A stretch of DNA of 64,000 nt from Balaenoptera acutorostrata (lineage: Eukaryota > Chordata > Mammalia > Artiodactyla > Balaenopteridae), in contig NC_080078.1 in NCBI RefSeq assembly GCF_949987535.1, forward strand, positions 53,780,207-53,844,206, given 5' to 3'. A model generated the notes under the pieces. It made no database searches and was not told where the DNA came from. It was given only the letters and a program-made list of their open reading frames with translations. Below are positions 11,830-23,751 of the stretch, one piece after another (position 1 is the stretch's first letter; each line of letters opens with the position of its first letter). The position numbers and the translations under genes were made by a program.

Positions 11830-12640
11830 CCCAGCCATAAAGGGATAAGAACTTTACCAAATCATCAAAATACATAAACTTAAGTTCAAAGATAAAGAAA
11901 AAAATAGATATAAAATTTAGAAATGAGGAGACAACCTTACCATTTGTTATATAGGGAATGGTTGTATACCTGTCAGAATGAAAACATCAAGTGAAAACTA
12001 TTGCAAAGAGAGTCAATGAAGTTCCTGGGTATACAATAATATACCCCAAATCAGTTTTCCTTCATTAAATAGAAAGCACTTAGAAATGTAAATGAAAGCT
12101 CTACTTAGAACAGCATCAAAATGATGGAAAACTTAATTTTAAATGTATATGATCACTATTATGAAGACTTGAAAACATTAAGAAGGGATATAAAAGACAA
12201 CTTGAATAAAAGTAAAGACATACTCTTTACTTGGATGGAAATACTTAGTATGCTAAAGATATAAACTGTTACTATATTCATCTAAATATTTAAGTAATAC
12301 CAATAAATAATCAACAGAAATTTTTGGAAAATAATATAAATTGATCCTGAAATTCATATGAAAATAAAAATAAATGAAAAAAATAAACTAATGAAGTAGG
12401 ACTATCTCTATTAAATAATAATATATTATAAAGCTATAATAATTAAAACACTTTATTACTAGTCTAAAATATATAGAAAGGTCAATGATACCAGAGGGAA
12501 GAATGGAAATATAGAGAGGCTTTCAGTATATAATCAGGATAGCATTTCAAATCAGTGAGAAAAAGAAATAGATTATGCAATAATTAATGTTGGACAATGG
12601 GGCAGCCATGCAGAGTTCAATAAAATTGGTATTGTAGTAG
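11830..12640 (+). mobile_element. Degenerate L1 ORF2 fragment, left part
   Basis: AT-rich sequence that aligns by eye with L1 ORF2 (gaaaactattgcaaag, catactctttacttggatgg, aataaactaatgaagtaggact, aaagctataataattaaaacac, ggacaatggg). There are many stops in every frame. It continues at about 13040 after an inserted LTR. Confidence 0.75.
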
Positions 12641-13035
12641 ACATTACCAGTTCACTAATATTTAGCTTTCCTTTCTTCCCTGGGCATATTGGAGACTACA
12701 TTTCCCAGCCCACATGCAATTGAGCTGGGCCATGTGACTAGATCTGGTCAATGAAATGTGAGCAGAGGGACAGGTGTCACTTCTGGCTGATCGATTGAAA
12801 CATCCCTCTTGATTCTCCAGCTGCTTCTCTTCTCCTTACCCAGCAAAAGCAAAGGCCTCTTGTTGAGATGGCAGAGCTCAAAATAGAAACAGCCTACATT
12901 GCTGAGGGTAACTTGGAATGTGTTTCAGACCTTCAGCAAACAGAGGAGGAGAGAAACTTTTGATGTGTTTTTCCACTGACATTGAGCAGTTGTTTGTTAT
13001 TAGGGACTACCTTAGCCTATCCTGACTAGTGAAGA
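12641..13035 (+). mobile_element. Old solo LTR (ERVL-MaLR/MLT1-like) inside an L1
   Basis: The order of segments resembles a MaLR-type LTR: catttcccagcccacatgcaa, gagctgggccatgtgactag, atctggtcaatgaaatgtgagcaga, and an end of ttagcctatcctgactag. It sits between two parts of one L1 fragment. No retroviral coding sequence is present. Confidence 0.65.
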
Positions 13036-13039
13036 TCCC

Positions 13040-14110
13040 TTTGTCACCGTCATAAAATAAGGTCCAGATGGCATAAAGACACAATCATAAAAATTAAAAC
13101 ATAAAAACATCGGAAGAAATCACAAAATTATCTTTATTATTTTAGAATGGGTAACTTTTATAAGTAGCACTCCAAATTGAAAACTCATAAAGAAAAGGAT
13201 TAATAAATCTGATGACCAAAAAAATCTGGAATGCAAAAATTCCACATAGTCAAATTAAAAAGTTGGAGATAACACATGACAGACAGCTCTTAATATATCA
13301 AAATATCTTATAAAGCAATAAGTACAACAATCCATTGGAAAATGGGCAAAGTTTATATGAAACAATACAAATATATTGCACAGGAGAAAAAGGTTCTTCT
13401 TCACTCATAATGGGAGAAATACAAATTTAAATAATAAAGAGCTACCAATGTTTCATCTACCATATTTACAAAAATCAAAAAAAGGTTAATGAAACATCAT
13501 GTTGGTAAGAATGTGACCAAATAGGTAATTTTGAATGCTATTGATGGACGCGTAAATAGATCCAATTTCTTTGTAGAGCAATTTGGTAATATATTTCAAA
13601 ATTTAAAATGCATATGGATGCAGGAATTTCAGTTGTAGGAAATTCAAAGGTACCCATATTATGTCCCAAAATATATTTAATAAATCTATATTGAAGCATT
13701 TTTGGAGCAGCAAAAAAGTGGAAATAACAAAATACCTATTAAGAGATGACTCAATAAATAAATGTTGATGCACCTATAAAATAAAATATAGCTTCTAAAA
13801 AAAGAATGAAGTAGATATATGTGTAATAATATGTTTTAATTTCTGAGACACATTGTTGCATTTAAATAACATTTGATAGTATGCCATCATTTATATAGAG
13901 TTTAATTTTTTTTAATTGGGCTGGTAAATGCATAGATTTCCTGGGAAATTAAAAAAGGAAATAACTATGAATTGTTGTTTCTGGGAAGGGAACAGAAGAA
14001 ATGAGGGTAGAGTGTATATTTTTTAATGATAAACTTTAACACTGTTGGAATTTACCTTTTTAGTAGATGCATAAATTATTTTTTTCCAAAAATAAAAACA
14101 ATTTAAGTAC
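13040..14110 (+). mobile_element. Degenerate L1 ORF2 end and 3' UTR, right part
   Basis: Continuation of the L1 at 11830-12640. It includes the L1-typical ataaggtccagatgg, caatccattggaaaatgggc, atgggagaaatacaaatt and gtggaaataacaaaatacc segments. It ends in a T/A-rich 3' region near 14100. Old and heavily mutated. Confidence 0.75.
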
Positions 14111-15059
14111 ATTAAACCAGACCCATTCCACTGCTACCCAAATGGCTAATATCATTTGAATTTTCACATCTCAAAGGTTATAAACGGTAAGAATGGTAAT
14201 CACTGTCAAGAAAAATTCTGACTCAAATAGACAGGTCACAGACACTTGCTATTCCTGACATTCTTTTCAAAGAAAACTTAGTCAACCTGGAACATCGTTC
14301 TAACAGTTAGGAAGCGAAACTGACAGCTCTCACCTTCCTTAGATAAAAATCCAATCAGAAAATGTGACATTTTCACCCACATAATGCAGCTCGGGTACTT
14401 CCCTATGCCACCACAAGCAATGGAGAATGTAAAAAAACTTCTGACATTATGCAAGATTTCTATCCCATAAAATTGATAGACTTAAAAAGCACAGGGCAGA
14501 TGCAGCATTAATCTGCTCCCACGTTTTATATGGCTATTTAAAGGGCCTGTCAACATGAATAATGCACAGGAGTTATTTTTACGTAAAATGTGCTCAGAAA
14601 TTATAGAACACACAACTCAACGATGGCATAGATTTCTAAAAGTCAGATTGGTAAGACAGATAAAATAAGCACACATGTTCTCTTGTTTTTATTTCCTGGA
14701 CCTCGTGGTTAAATTTACAAGATATCATTGTCAATTGCTTAACTGATAATGATTTTGTTTTTTGTTTTCTAAGGATTTTAAAAAATAAAATTAAAAAAAT
14801 TAAATTTTTTAAAATTAGCAAAGGCATGCCGTAGCTACATAAAATATATGAAACAAACAAAAATTGCCTTAGAGAAAAATAATTTTTCCATGAGGGGTTA
14901 AGAGTAAAGGAGAGAATAGTATTGAAAGCAAAATTCAGCAGACATGTGGGTTGATAAAAAATTATAACTTCCTATTTTTTTGTTGTTATTCTGGACTAAG
15001 AATCCACCCTTCCCTTGTAGAATCTGAATTTAAAGTACTATAGTATATATTAATAGTCA

Positions 15060-16230
15060 GACTGAACAGTGAATAGAATATAGTCCAGAAATAGGCTCAG
15101 GCACATGTGGAAATACCATATATGAAAAGAGTAGTATCTCAACTCACTAGGACAAAAGTTAGACTGCTAAATAAATTGTGCCAAAAATGGACTTTATAAT
15201 AAACGGTTTAGGCACAAGTGTATAGCAAGTTGAAAAAAGATACAATTCAATTTTTAAATGATATTGAAACACCTCAACACCAGATTAGGGCAAAAGATGG
15301 TCTTAAAAAAATAGTGTTGTAATAAAAGGATATCAAGTTAGAAAAAGATAAAATTGGATCCATACCTCACAACATACAACATAAAAATCTTCCAGATGAT
15401 CCAAGATTGAAATGTAAAAACATGAAACCATACTAGGAAAAAACTATCGGTGAATTTCTTCATAAACTAGATATGGAAAAAGACTTTCTGTGACTCAAAA
15501 TCCAAAAGCAATAATTAACAAGTTGACTACATAAAAATACAAACAAAAACTTACATGGCAAAAAGCACCATAAGCAAATTCAAAAGGCAAAAGACAAACC
15601 AGGAAAACATTTTTGCAGCTCTGTGATAGATAAAGAGATAATTCTCCTAAAGAGCTGTAAATAAAAATTAAGGAGGCTAAAAGACCAGGTAGAAAAATGC
15701 AAAATATATGAACAGAAATTCATAGTAAAAATACATGTGGCTCTTAAACACATGAAAGGATACTTAATTTCAAGCATAGTAAGAGAAATGCAAGTTAAAA
15801 CTATATTGATAGCATTTCTTACCAAACTGACAAAAATCTAAAACTTGACAGTATACTTTGTGTTAAGGCTGGAGGTGAGGGGGCAAAGATCATCTTATAC
15901 ATTGCAGGGGGAATAGAAAATGATAAAAACAAAACGAAACAAAGCAAAAATCCTATGAAGGAGAAGTTAGCAAAATAACGAACCCTAGGAATTTACCCTG
16001 AAACTGAACCTCTGCATATGTATGACAAGACATACATAGAACTGTTTTCTGTTTTGTTTTGTTTTTTAAATTGCAGCCTCATACGCACAGTAAAATATTG
16101 GAAACAACCTAAATGTTCATCCACATAAGACTGTTTGAATAAACTACAGTACACCACGCAGTGGAATAATATATTGCCATATAAAAGAATGAAAAAGATC
16201 TCCAGGACCAACATGGAGTTTCTTCCTTGG
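15060..16230 (+). mobile_element. Degenerate L1 ORF2 end and 3' region
   Basis: Recognisable L1 pieces are gtccagaaataggctcaggcac, ctgctaaataaattgtgcc, aaaaagactttctgtgactc, gcaagttaaaactatattg, and tggaaacaacctaaatgttcatccac. All frames are broken. It ends near the aagaatgaaaaagatc motif. Confidence 0.78.
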
Positions 16231-16324
16231 CTGTACACCAGGGAGTGCATGGCCTCCCCACAGGGTGCCCTAAGGAGAGAAAATGAGGAAGAATCCTATG
16301 ATAATGGGTTAAATCAGATGCACT

Positions 16325-16712
16325 TGAACAAGTAATTCCATTGCTAGGACTACAATTTAAGGAAATAACAACAGAGAAGAAAAATGCAAAATGACAGATG
16401 TTTGTTTCAAAGTTACTTATAATAAAAATAAAATGGAAATTGTGTAACTATTCAGTAGTAAATTGATGGTAAATACTCACATGATTTCAATGGATTATTA
16501 TTCAGCCATAGAAGTGATAAATATGAAAAAAATAATTAGCACCATGGCCTTACTTAAGCTGTTATGTTAAATAAAAGAACTTTACTATGTCATATATGCA
16601 AATGCATAGATGAATACAGTGTGATCTTCTGGAAGATAAACACATGACCGGGTTTTTCTTTTGTGTATTTGGAATTATTCAAGCTTTAAGGCAATTTAAG
16701 TATTTATTTTTT
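16325..16712 (+). mobile_element. Second L1 3' fragment next to the first
   Basis: It repeats the same L1 region as the end of the preceding copy: acaagtaattccattgctagg, then ggattattattcagccatagaa, then a T-rich end near 16710. The shared segment shows that this is a second insertion and not a continuation. Confidence 0.6.
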
Positions 16713-16793
16713 CAAAGGAATTTTTTGTGATAGCTTCAGTGTTGCCAAAGTTGAGGACAGAATCCCTTTCTATCACTTTCTCCAACTTGTTCC

Positions 16794-17097
16794 TTTTTCT
16801 TTTTTTGTAATTTTTTAAAAATTTATTTTATTTATTTTATTTTTTTGGCTGTGTTGGGTCTTCGTTGCTGCACGTGGCTTTTCTCCAGTTGCAGAGAGCG
16901 GGGGCGGTGCATGGGCTTCTCTTTGCAGTGGCTTCTCTTGTTGTGGAGCACGGGCTGTAGGCCCGTGGGCTTCAGGAGTTGTGGCGCATGGGCTTAGTTG
17001 CTCCGCGGCATGTGGGATCTTTCCAGATCCGGGCTCCAACCCGTGTCCCCTGCATTCGCAGGCGGATTCTTAACCACTGCGCCACCGGGGAAGCCCC
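16794..17097 (-). mobile_element. CHR-type SINE, complete, A-rich tail at the left
   Basis: The reverse-oriented SINE runs from a T-rich stretch (the tail) through ggctgtgttgggtc to gccaccggggaagcccc (the tRNA-like head). A 13-bp repeat with one mismatch, starting CTCCAACTT, flanks it at 16780 and 17098. It lies in the same sense as PLCB1 transcription and directly follows the end of an L1 fragment. Confidence 0.93.
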
Positions 17098-17273
17098 TCC
17101 AACTTATTCTTAAACTATTCTTTATGCAAGCTCCCTTTGTTGGTGACTGAGCCTGTATTAAGGCAATAATTCAGGACTGGCCCCTAAAATAATTGGTTTT
17201 CTCTTCTCAGTCAGAGCCAAGAGGATTTATTTAGAGCCAAGGCGGCATAATTCTAGTGTTCCAATGTAGGGTT

Positions 17274-17323
17274 AGAATTAATAGTGCATGAAAAAAAAAA
17301 AAAAGAATTAATAGTGCATGAAA
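17274..17323 (+). mobile_element. Poly(A)-only retroinsertion with 20-bp duplication
   Basis: AGAATTAATAGTGCATGAAA occurs at 17274-17293 and again, perfectly, at 17304-17323. Only ten A residues separate the two copies. A tail-only L1-mediated insertion explains both the duplication and the A run. Replication slippage is less likely for a 20-bp unit of this complexity. Confidence 0.78.
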
Positions 17324-17329
17324 TTTTTG

Positions 17330-19049
17330 CCACATGCAACTAATACCAACAAACGCGATTAAAGCAATATGTTTTGTTATGATTAAAGGAAATATTGTGA
17401 ATGGACTTGGATTCACCACAGCCTGAATTTCTGCCCTTGAGTTAACGAGGCCACACCTTATTCATTGTGGTAAAGATACCATCAACAGAAGTCAGATGAC
17501 AGCCCTGAATTTCCTGCTCCTCACTGCCTCCAAAACTATATGGTTTTTGATACATGATTTATCATGTAACATCTTGTTGCCAGAGAAACTAGCTCAACTT
17601 ACAAAGGCAAGGTCTCGTTCAGCACAATATATTTTTTTTCTCTTGTAACTTTATAGTTTCTCAATTCATAATCTTGAATTGGGTATGAATATTGGTAAAT
17701 TAAAAGCAGAACATTTTAAAATGTGATTAAAAGAAGCTTGATGAATTTCTTGGTTCTTAGAACATTTGTAAGAATTTACTTAAAGAATTTAGAGTAATGT
17801 AGCAAACTTAAGTATCTGGGGAAAATATTTACAGAGCAGAAAATCAATCTATATGACTTTTTGTAATTTTTGCACTGGAATAATAATTTACTTTTTTTTT
17901 TTCATGGAAAAAAATGAGGGCTCTAGTTATACCTTTAGAGTATTTCAAATGCTCTACAGTATCCTTCAAATAAATTATTTGACTAAGAACTATCAATAGG
18001 AACCATGAAATTTTGAGCAGGTAACCACAAAATTAGATATCCAGTCTAGTTTGCTATTAGTGACACAATTTATTCTTTAACACACTTTGCAAAATTTCTA
18101 TCAACCACTAACTCATGAAATATCTCACTCAATCATCTTTTAATTTCTGATGTTTTAAGAGCTTCTCTTTTTCAATATTGTACATTGATAATTTATTTGA
18201 AAGCATTATTGACTTTAAAAATGTGTAAACGAAGAAGTTGATTTTCAGTTTTCAGCTATTCGACATACTTAAGCATATGTGTGAGACAAAACTAACGAGA
18301 TCTTAATTTTATTTAGATTTTCATCTGGTATCCATATTTGTAAGTAAAAATATGTAGACAATGCCTTCTAAATTATTTAATCTTTAAATAAAACTGCATG
18401 GGTGGAACTTGATTAATATAGAAGCATGTTTTCAGAGTACCCAACAAAAAATAAATAAATCTCGCTCATTAATTCCTATTTTAGACAGTAGGGGTTTACC
18501 TATGGCAAAAATAATCAAGTCAATAGTTAATTTCTCAGATCTTTGTGTATGTCCCAACCCATGAAACTTCTTTATTAAATTCACACTAAGGTACTCTAAG
18601 GATGAAAGCAAATGTAATTCATGCACAGATACAAAAGGACATACTTAATTTCAACTAAAAACAATGACATTTAATTGTTAATTAATATTTGTAAAAAGAA
18701 AAGTTATGCTTGGCAATTTTTGACCAGATATTACAAATCCTGAAAACTTCTTGTAAGGAAATGTCCAATTTAAAAATTAAATATTTGAAATATGAATAAT
18801 GAGCAAAGTTTTTTTTTAAATGTTGTTCAAGATATGATTAAAATTGAAAACTGCCAGAAAGTGAAAAGACTGCATAATATAGACGGCAAATGTAAGTACT
18901 AAAGGAAAAAATTGAAACTATAGCTGATCAAGCAAAGTGTCTAATTTGTCAAATAATGACCCTGAGTTCAAGTCTATTAAATGTATGTGCCAATGACCTT
19001 TAGTTTAAGGGATAACGATAGCTAGGGTTACAGAGCCCTGACTATGAAA
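17330..19049. other. Unique AT-rich intron, no feature seen
   Basis: No recognisable repeat or exon. A T-run near 17891 is the only low-complexity part. Confidence 0.55.
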
Positions 19050-19175
19050 CATATATTATGGCCTTTAATCCTCACAACAACCCTGAGAAATAGTATTATG
19101 AACTTCATTTTATGAATAAGGAAATCAAGATATGAAGAAACTGATGACCAACTGTGGCCACAAAGATAACACTGG
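19050..19175 (-). mobile_element. MIR, antisense
   Basis: cctttaatcctcacaacaaccctgagaaatagtattatg, then cattttatgaataaggaaa, is the reversed MIR core. Confidence 0.7.
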
Positions 19176-19277
19176 TTGGGGCTCTGAACGACTGCTGTCC
19201 CTTTAACACGAGGTTCCAGAGTTAAAGCCTCATTTTCAGAGCATTAAAGTCAATTCATGTGATCAGAGAATCAGCAC

Positions 19278-19304
19278 TGCCCCCCCGCCCCCCGGCCCCA
19301 ACTA
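19278..19304 (-). repeat. C-rich block with G-quadruplex pattern (minus strand)
   Basis: C7-G-C6-GG-C4 on the plus strand, just left of a short (CA)n and the SINE at 19388. On the minus strand this gives several G runs with one- or two-base loops. Confidence 0.6.
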
Positions 19305-19387
19305 CACACACACCCACCCACAAGGGAACCAGGAAGAAGCGATGGTTTTAAAAATTATTGCTCCCCAAGTAACTCTTATTTACTTTT

Positions 19388-19695
19388 TTTTTTTTTTTTT
19401 TTTTTTGGCTGTGTTGGGTATTCGTTGCTGTGTGCAACAGCTCGGCGAGCGGGGGCTACTCTTCGTTGCAGTGCGTGGGCTTCTCATTGCAGTGGCTTCT
19501 CTTGTTGTGGAGCACGGGCTCCAGGCACGCAGGCTCAGTAGTTGTGGCACACGAGCTCTAGAGCGCAGGCTCAGTAGTTGTGGCACATGGGCTTAGTTGC
19601 TCCAAGGCATGTGGTATCTTCCCGGACCAGGGCTCGAACCTGTGTCCCCTGCATTGGCAGGCGGATTCTTAACCACTGTTCCACCAGTGAAGCCC
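19388..19695 (-). mobile_element. CHR-type SINE with a 36-bp internal duplication
   Basis: This is a reverse-oriented SINE with a pure T run of more than 20 bases as its tail. It is flanked by a direct repeat beginning AACTCTTA (19371 and 19696, about 17 bp with one mismatch). The segment gcaggctcagtagttgtgg occurs twice, at 19529 and 19565, so the body is about 36 bp longer than the SINEs at 10118 and 23337. Confidence 0.94.
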
Positions 19696-19712
19696 AACTC
19701 TTACTTACTTTT

Positions 19713-21155
19713 AATTTAACCTCAATTCAAGGTTTATCTTGACTTCAGATCTTTCCAAAAATCTAAGTGGTATCAGTTTTAAACAAATGATAAGATGCAA
19801 AGCTGTAGGAAACTGATCTCCAGAATTATCAGTAGACCTGGAATCCCACCCTAGCATTGCACCATGCATTAAGCTGGCCTAAATGCCAAACTACATCCCA
19901 GATACTGTGGAAATAAATTAAACTCTTGTGTTTTAAATGAGGTATTGGCAATGCTGATGACCTCCTGTCATAAGCCAAGGTCTATGTTAAAAAAAAAAAA
20001 AAAGGAGTGGGATAATGCTAATAAAGTTTAAAATTAAAAACAATACACGATATAATACAAGATAAAATTCAATTGTATATCATCAAGGGATTTTTACCTA
20101 AAGAAAGGTAAAAATATGGTTTAGATCACTCAAGAATTTGGTTTTTAAACATCTCTAATTAGGTATCTGCATTATTGTAGGAACAAGCACCACTCTTAAA
20201 CTGGTGTTCCAGTCCCAATATGGAGTACGATTAACTTCATAAGAACTGACTATAGAAACATTCACCAAAGCTAATTCAGCAGAACAGTAGTCCTATGAGA
20301 TATGCTTGACAAAGGGGCCTGTTGTCCAAAAAAAAAGGAAAATGGCCCCGATCCATGTCTAACACATCATAGGCTCTGAGAAGTCCTGTAGTAAAGAAAC
20401 AACATCCACAAAACTTATCTGACACTTTTATCTCATAACAACTGTTAGTATTTCAAGGAACTCACTTAGAGAAATACTGAGTTGTTTATTTTTTTTTAAA
20501 GTTTTCTCTGTCCCTAAGAGAAAATAAAGTGAATCATCTTCACATTACATCCATTCACAGCCAATAGTGATCAACAAGCTCTTCTTCCAGCTCCACTGGT
20601 TTTTCCTGAAATCGGTAAAGCTTGAATACAAATTACAGTATCAAGAAACATCAGGATGGCACGGAGAAAATGTGTTGGTGTGTGAGACTGAAATGTGAAT
20701 TTTCTGACCTGTTAGAACCAATGATCCTGTTTCACAGGCAAACAACACATATTCTGCTTAATTAGTTAGGCTATTCCATTTCCTATAAATCTCTATGGAT
20801 GTTAAGTTCAGTAGCCTTAGAAAACTTTATTTCTGCCCTTAACAAAGATCTATCAAGTAGCAAATATTTCACTATGTTATTTTGTCCTTTAAATGTCACT
20901 CTTTACATAAAATCAAGGCTATTTCTTCAGGCACTTGAAATTTCACATTTTAGACAGCTAAGAATGTTAATTGTGTTCACATCAAGGAACGAGAAAAACT
21001 ACGGTGAAAGTATTCTTTCATCCATGAAAATACCTTACTGTGTGTTAGGTATCACATTCCAAGTCCGCAATCTGGGATTTTATGCTTCTGTGGTAAATAG
21101 AAGGAATTTAGGAATTTTCAGCCATTTTCCATTGAAGGATGATAAAAATGAATTT
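19713..21155. other. Unique intron, no feature seen
   Basis: The 134-codon plus-strand open frame at 20799-21203 runs into the L1 fragment, has no family resemblance and is judged random. Confidence 0.55.
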
Positions 21156-21170
21156 CTAGTACATATTCTT

Positions 21171-21345
21171 TTTTATTTTTATTTATTTTTTATTGAAGTA
21201 TAGTTGATTTACAATGTTGTGTTAATTTCTGCTGAATAGCAAAGTGATTTAGTTATACATATATATACATTCTTTTTTAATATTCTTTTCCATTATGGTT
21301 TATCATAGGATATTGAATATAGTTCTCTGTGCTACACAATAAGAC
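21171..21345 (-). mobile_element. L1 3' end, strongly 5'-truncated, 15-bp duplication
   Basis: A 175-bp reverse copy of the L1 3' UTR (tattgaagtatagttgattt, caaagtgatttagttatac, ttccattatggtttatcata). It is flanked by the perfect repeat CTAGTACATATTCTT at 21156-21170 and 21346-21360. It looks like a cetartiodactyl-lineage L1 insertion. Confidence 0.92.
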
Positions 21346-21784
21346 CTAGTACATATTCTTAAATTCCTTCCATTCTACCAAGCTGCTCACAAATTAATAT
21401 TACTATCTAGCACACTGTGGCTGGCGAAGCCATTTCAGGTATATGCATCATTTAATTCTCACAATGACTCCATGGTAGTCATAAACATTCCTTTTACTCC
21501 CCCAACTTTTTCTTCTCTTATATCATGAGTCAAATTACATTCCAGTTTTTTTCCCTGTTGGGCATGTGTCAAATTACATGAAAAATACTACAGAACCTAA
21601 TCTCCAACAAGAAGGTATTTCAAGTAATATATATGCTTAATTACCCATCAGACTCACTGAGTGCTAAGAAGAATAAACCAACATTGAACCCAAGGCAGGC
21701 AGGCAGTTAAGTCACAAGGAGTGAGCTCCCAAAGTGTGTCCGATATTAGGATGTGTGTCTTGTTACCAACTATATTCCAACCTA

Positions 21785-21905
21785 CCAGGCAACCCTATCT
21801 ACTGGGTATTATTCCCACAGAGAAGCTAAGAAACCTTCTTGGGATCCCTCGGTTAATATGTGCACTGGGATTTGAATTTGGGTCTCTCTGACCCTAAGTT
21901 TGGTC
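21785..21905 (-). mobile_element. MIR, antisense
   Basis: ctactgggtattattcccac, then aagctaagaaaccttcttggg and gtgcactgggatttgaatttgggtctctctgacc. A similar remnant (cattta-attctcacaatgactcc) lies at 21445-21500 and may belong to it. Confidence 0.55.
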
Positions 21906-22371
21906 TTCCATTTCCAAACAGTGTTTCCAATTTTACTTCAACGGTTTCATTGCACAGAAAAAGATACCAACATGTTCTTAACTGTTCTTAACTGAAAGTA
22001 AATTGCTCTAAAATTATTCTGATTGTTGGGAAAATCTATTTAACTCTTTGCAAATCTAGGCAGTTTTCTAAATAAGAACTGTAAATCTTAGTACAATGGG
22101 TTGCTGTGATAGTTCACTGTGGACAGTGGTTTGGCTGCAAAGATAAATGTGTTTTGAGTTTTCTACAGTTAATATATAAAAATAGATGTTCACAGGTAGG
22201 TTTAAGTAAAGCTACAAAAGTATAAATCTCTCATGTGGAGTAACCCATAGCAGTACCTGAGTTCTACTGTAAATAGGTAAATTATGCAACTCTAACATGC
22301 TTTTGCCTACTACAATACATCACATGAGCATCAGTTATACATTTTATTTACTTACTAAAAGTCATTAAGGA

Positions 22372-22605
22372 TGATAGCTAAAATGTATTTAACACATACA
22401 ATAGACATGAGAGCTGTGTTAAGGGCTTTACATGCATTGTAACACTGAGTCCTTATAGTAACCAGATAAGATAAACATAGAGATTATTTCCATAATTCAA
22501 ATGGAGCAACTAAATCTCAGAGATATGGAATAACCTCCTGGGTTATATAGCTAGTAATTGGCTTTGAGGCTTGGGCATCTGACCCAAAAGCTTGTACACA
22601 TAATG
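22372..22605 (-). mobile_element. MIR, antisense
   Basis: gtgttaagggctttacatgcattgtaacactgagtccttatagtaacc, ... ctaaatctcagagatatggaataacc, ... agctagtaattggctttgagg. Confidence 0.65.
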
Positions 22606-22869
22606 ACTACACTGTATTAGGCACTTAGATGTGCAAAGACACTTATTGGGGGTCTGGGGTATAGAAGAATGGGTATGAATGTGCTGATGAAACAAAAACA
22701 ACATAAGCTGCAATAAAGGCCCTCTGTAAAAGCAATAAATAATATCTTTCTGAAATGATTCCAGCTACACATTTATATCCACTTTGACTATTGATTAAAA
22801 AGAAAAAAATCGACTTATTTATATTAGATCTATTGTGAAATAATCCTTTGTAATGTAGTGAGAAAATAC

Positions 22870-23260
22870 TGTTATGGGCTGAGTTGTGCTACCCCCACCC
22901 ATATTCATATGTTGAATCCCTAACCGCCCCTGCCAGAGTGTGATTATATTTGAGGATAAAGTCTTTAAAGAGTTAATTATGTTAAAATGAGGTAATTAGG
23001 GTGGACCCTAGTCCAATGTGACTGGGGTCCTTATAAGAAGAGGAAACCAGGACACAGATAGGTATAGAGGGAGGGCCGTGTGAAGACAAAGGGAAAAGAC
23101 AGCCATCTACAAGCCAAGGAGAGAGGCTTCAGAAGAAACCAAGCCTGCCAACACCTGATCTCAGACTTCAAACCTCCAGAATGATGCGAATATAAATTTC
23201 TGTTGTTTAAGTCACGCTGTCTTTGGTACTTCGTTATGGCAGCTGGAAAACTCTCATACA
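22870..23260 (+). mobile_element. Solo LTR (ERVL-MaLR/MLT1-like), nearly complete
   Basis: The LTR runs from tgttatgggctgagttgtg to actctcataca, so it has TG...CA ends. It includes aggtaattagggtggaccctagtccaatgtgactgg, ggtccttataagaagagg, aagccaaggagagaggcttcagaagaaacc, and aatttctgttgtttaagtcac. It is about 390 bp. No proviral interior is present. The 76-codon antisense open frame is incidental. Confidence 0.83.
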
Positions 23261-23336
23261 AGTGCTATGGCACACTGATTATATTAAGTATAGCTGGGCA
23301 AGTTGAAGGAAGACTAGACTGAGAAGTAGTCCTTTT

Positions 23337-23633
23337 TTTTTTTTAAATTTTATTTATTTATTTTATTTATGGCTGTGTTGGGTCTTCGTTTCTGTGCGAG
23401 GGCTTTCTCTAGTTGCGGCAAGCGGGGGCCACTCTTCATCGCGGTGCGCGCGCCTCTCACTGTCGCGGCCTCTCTTGTTGCGGAGCACAGGCTCCAGACG
23501 CGCAGGCTCAGTAGTTGTGGCTCACGGGCCCAGTTGCTCCGCGGCATGTGGGATCCCCCCAGACCAGGGCTCGAACCCGTGTCCCCTGCATTGGCAGGCA
23601 GATTCTCAACCACAGCGCCACCAGGGAAGCCCC
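23337..23633 (-). mobile_element. CHR-type SINE, young-looking, complete
   Basis: The reverse-oriented SINE is flanked by a perfect 16-bp target-site duplication, GAGAAGTAGTCCTTTT (23321-23336 and 23634-23649). Its CpG content is the highest of the set (gcgcgcgcc, gtcgcggcc) and its box B region is intact. Both suggest a recent insertion. Open frames on both strands here come from the SINE. Confidence 0.96.
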
Positions 23634-23751
23634 GAGAAGTAGTCCTTTTGACAAGAGAATGTTGTAGGAAAGTTCTCAATGCCTTACTGCATAAAGTCCT
23701 TATTTTAAAAAGAGAAACATCCATTTAAGCTGATACTCTTTTTACTGAGAG

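Noticed and set aside
16794..17097. Functional tRNA gene
   Set aside because: tRNA-like head belongs to a SINE. No cloverleaf with an intact anticodon arm was evident.
20799..21203. 134-codon plus-strand frame
   Set aside because: Runs into an L1 fragment with a known duplication edge. No motif and no splice context.
23394..23560. CpG cluster as a possible promoter island
   Set aside because: The CpGs belong to a young SINE. No wider CpG enrichment surrounds it.
23350..23728. Overlapping 82-124-codon frames on both strands
   Set aside because: All derive from the SINE at 23337-23633.
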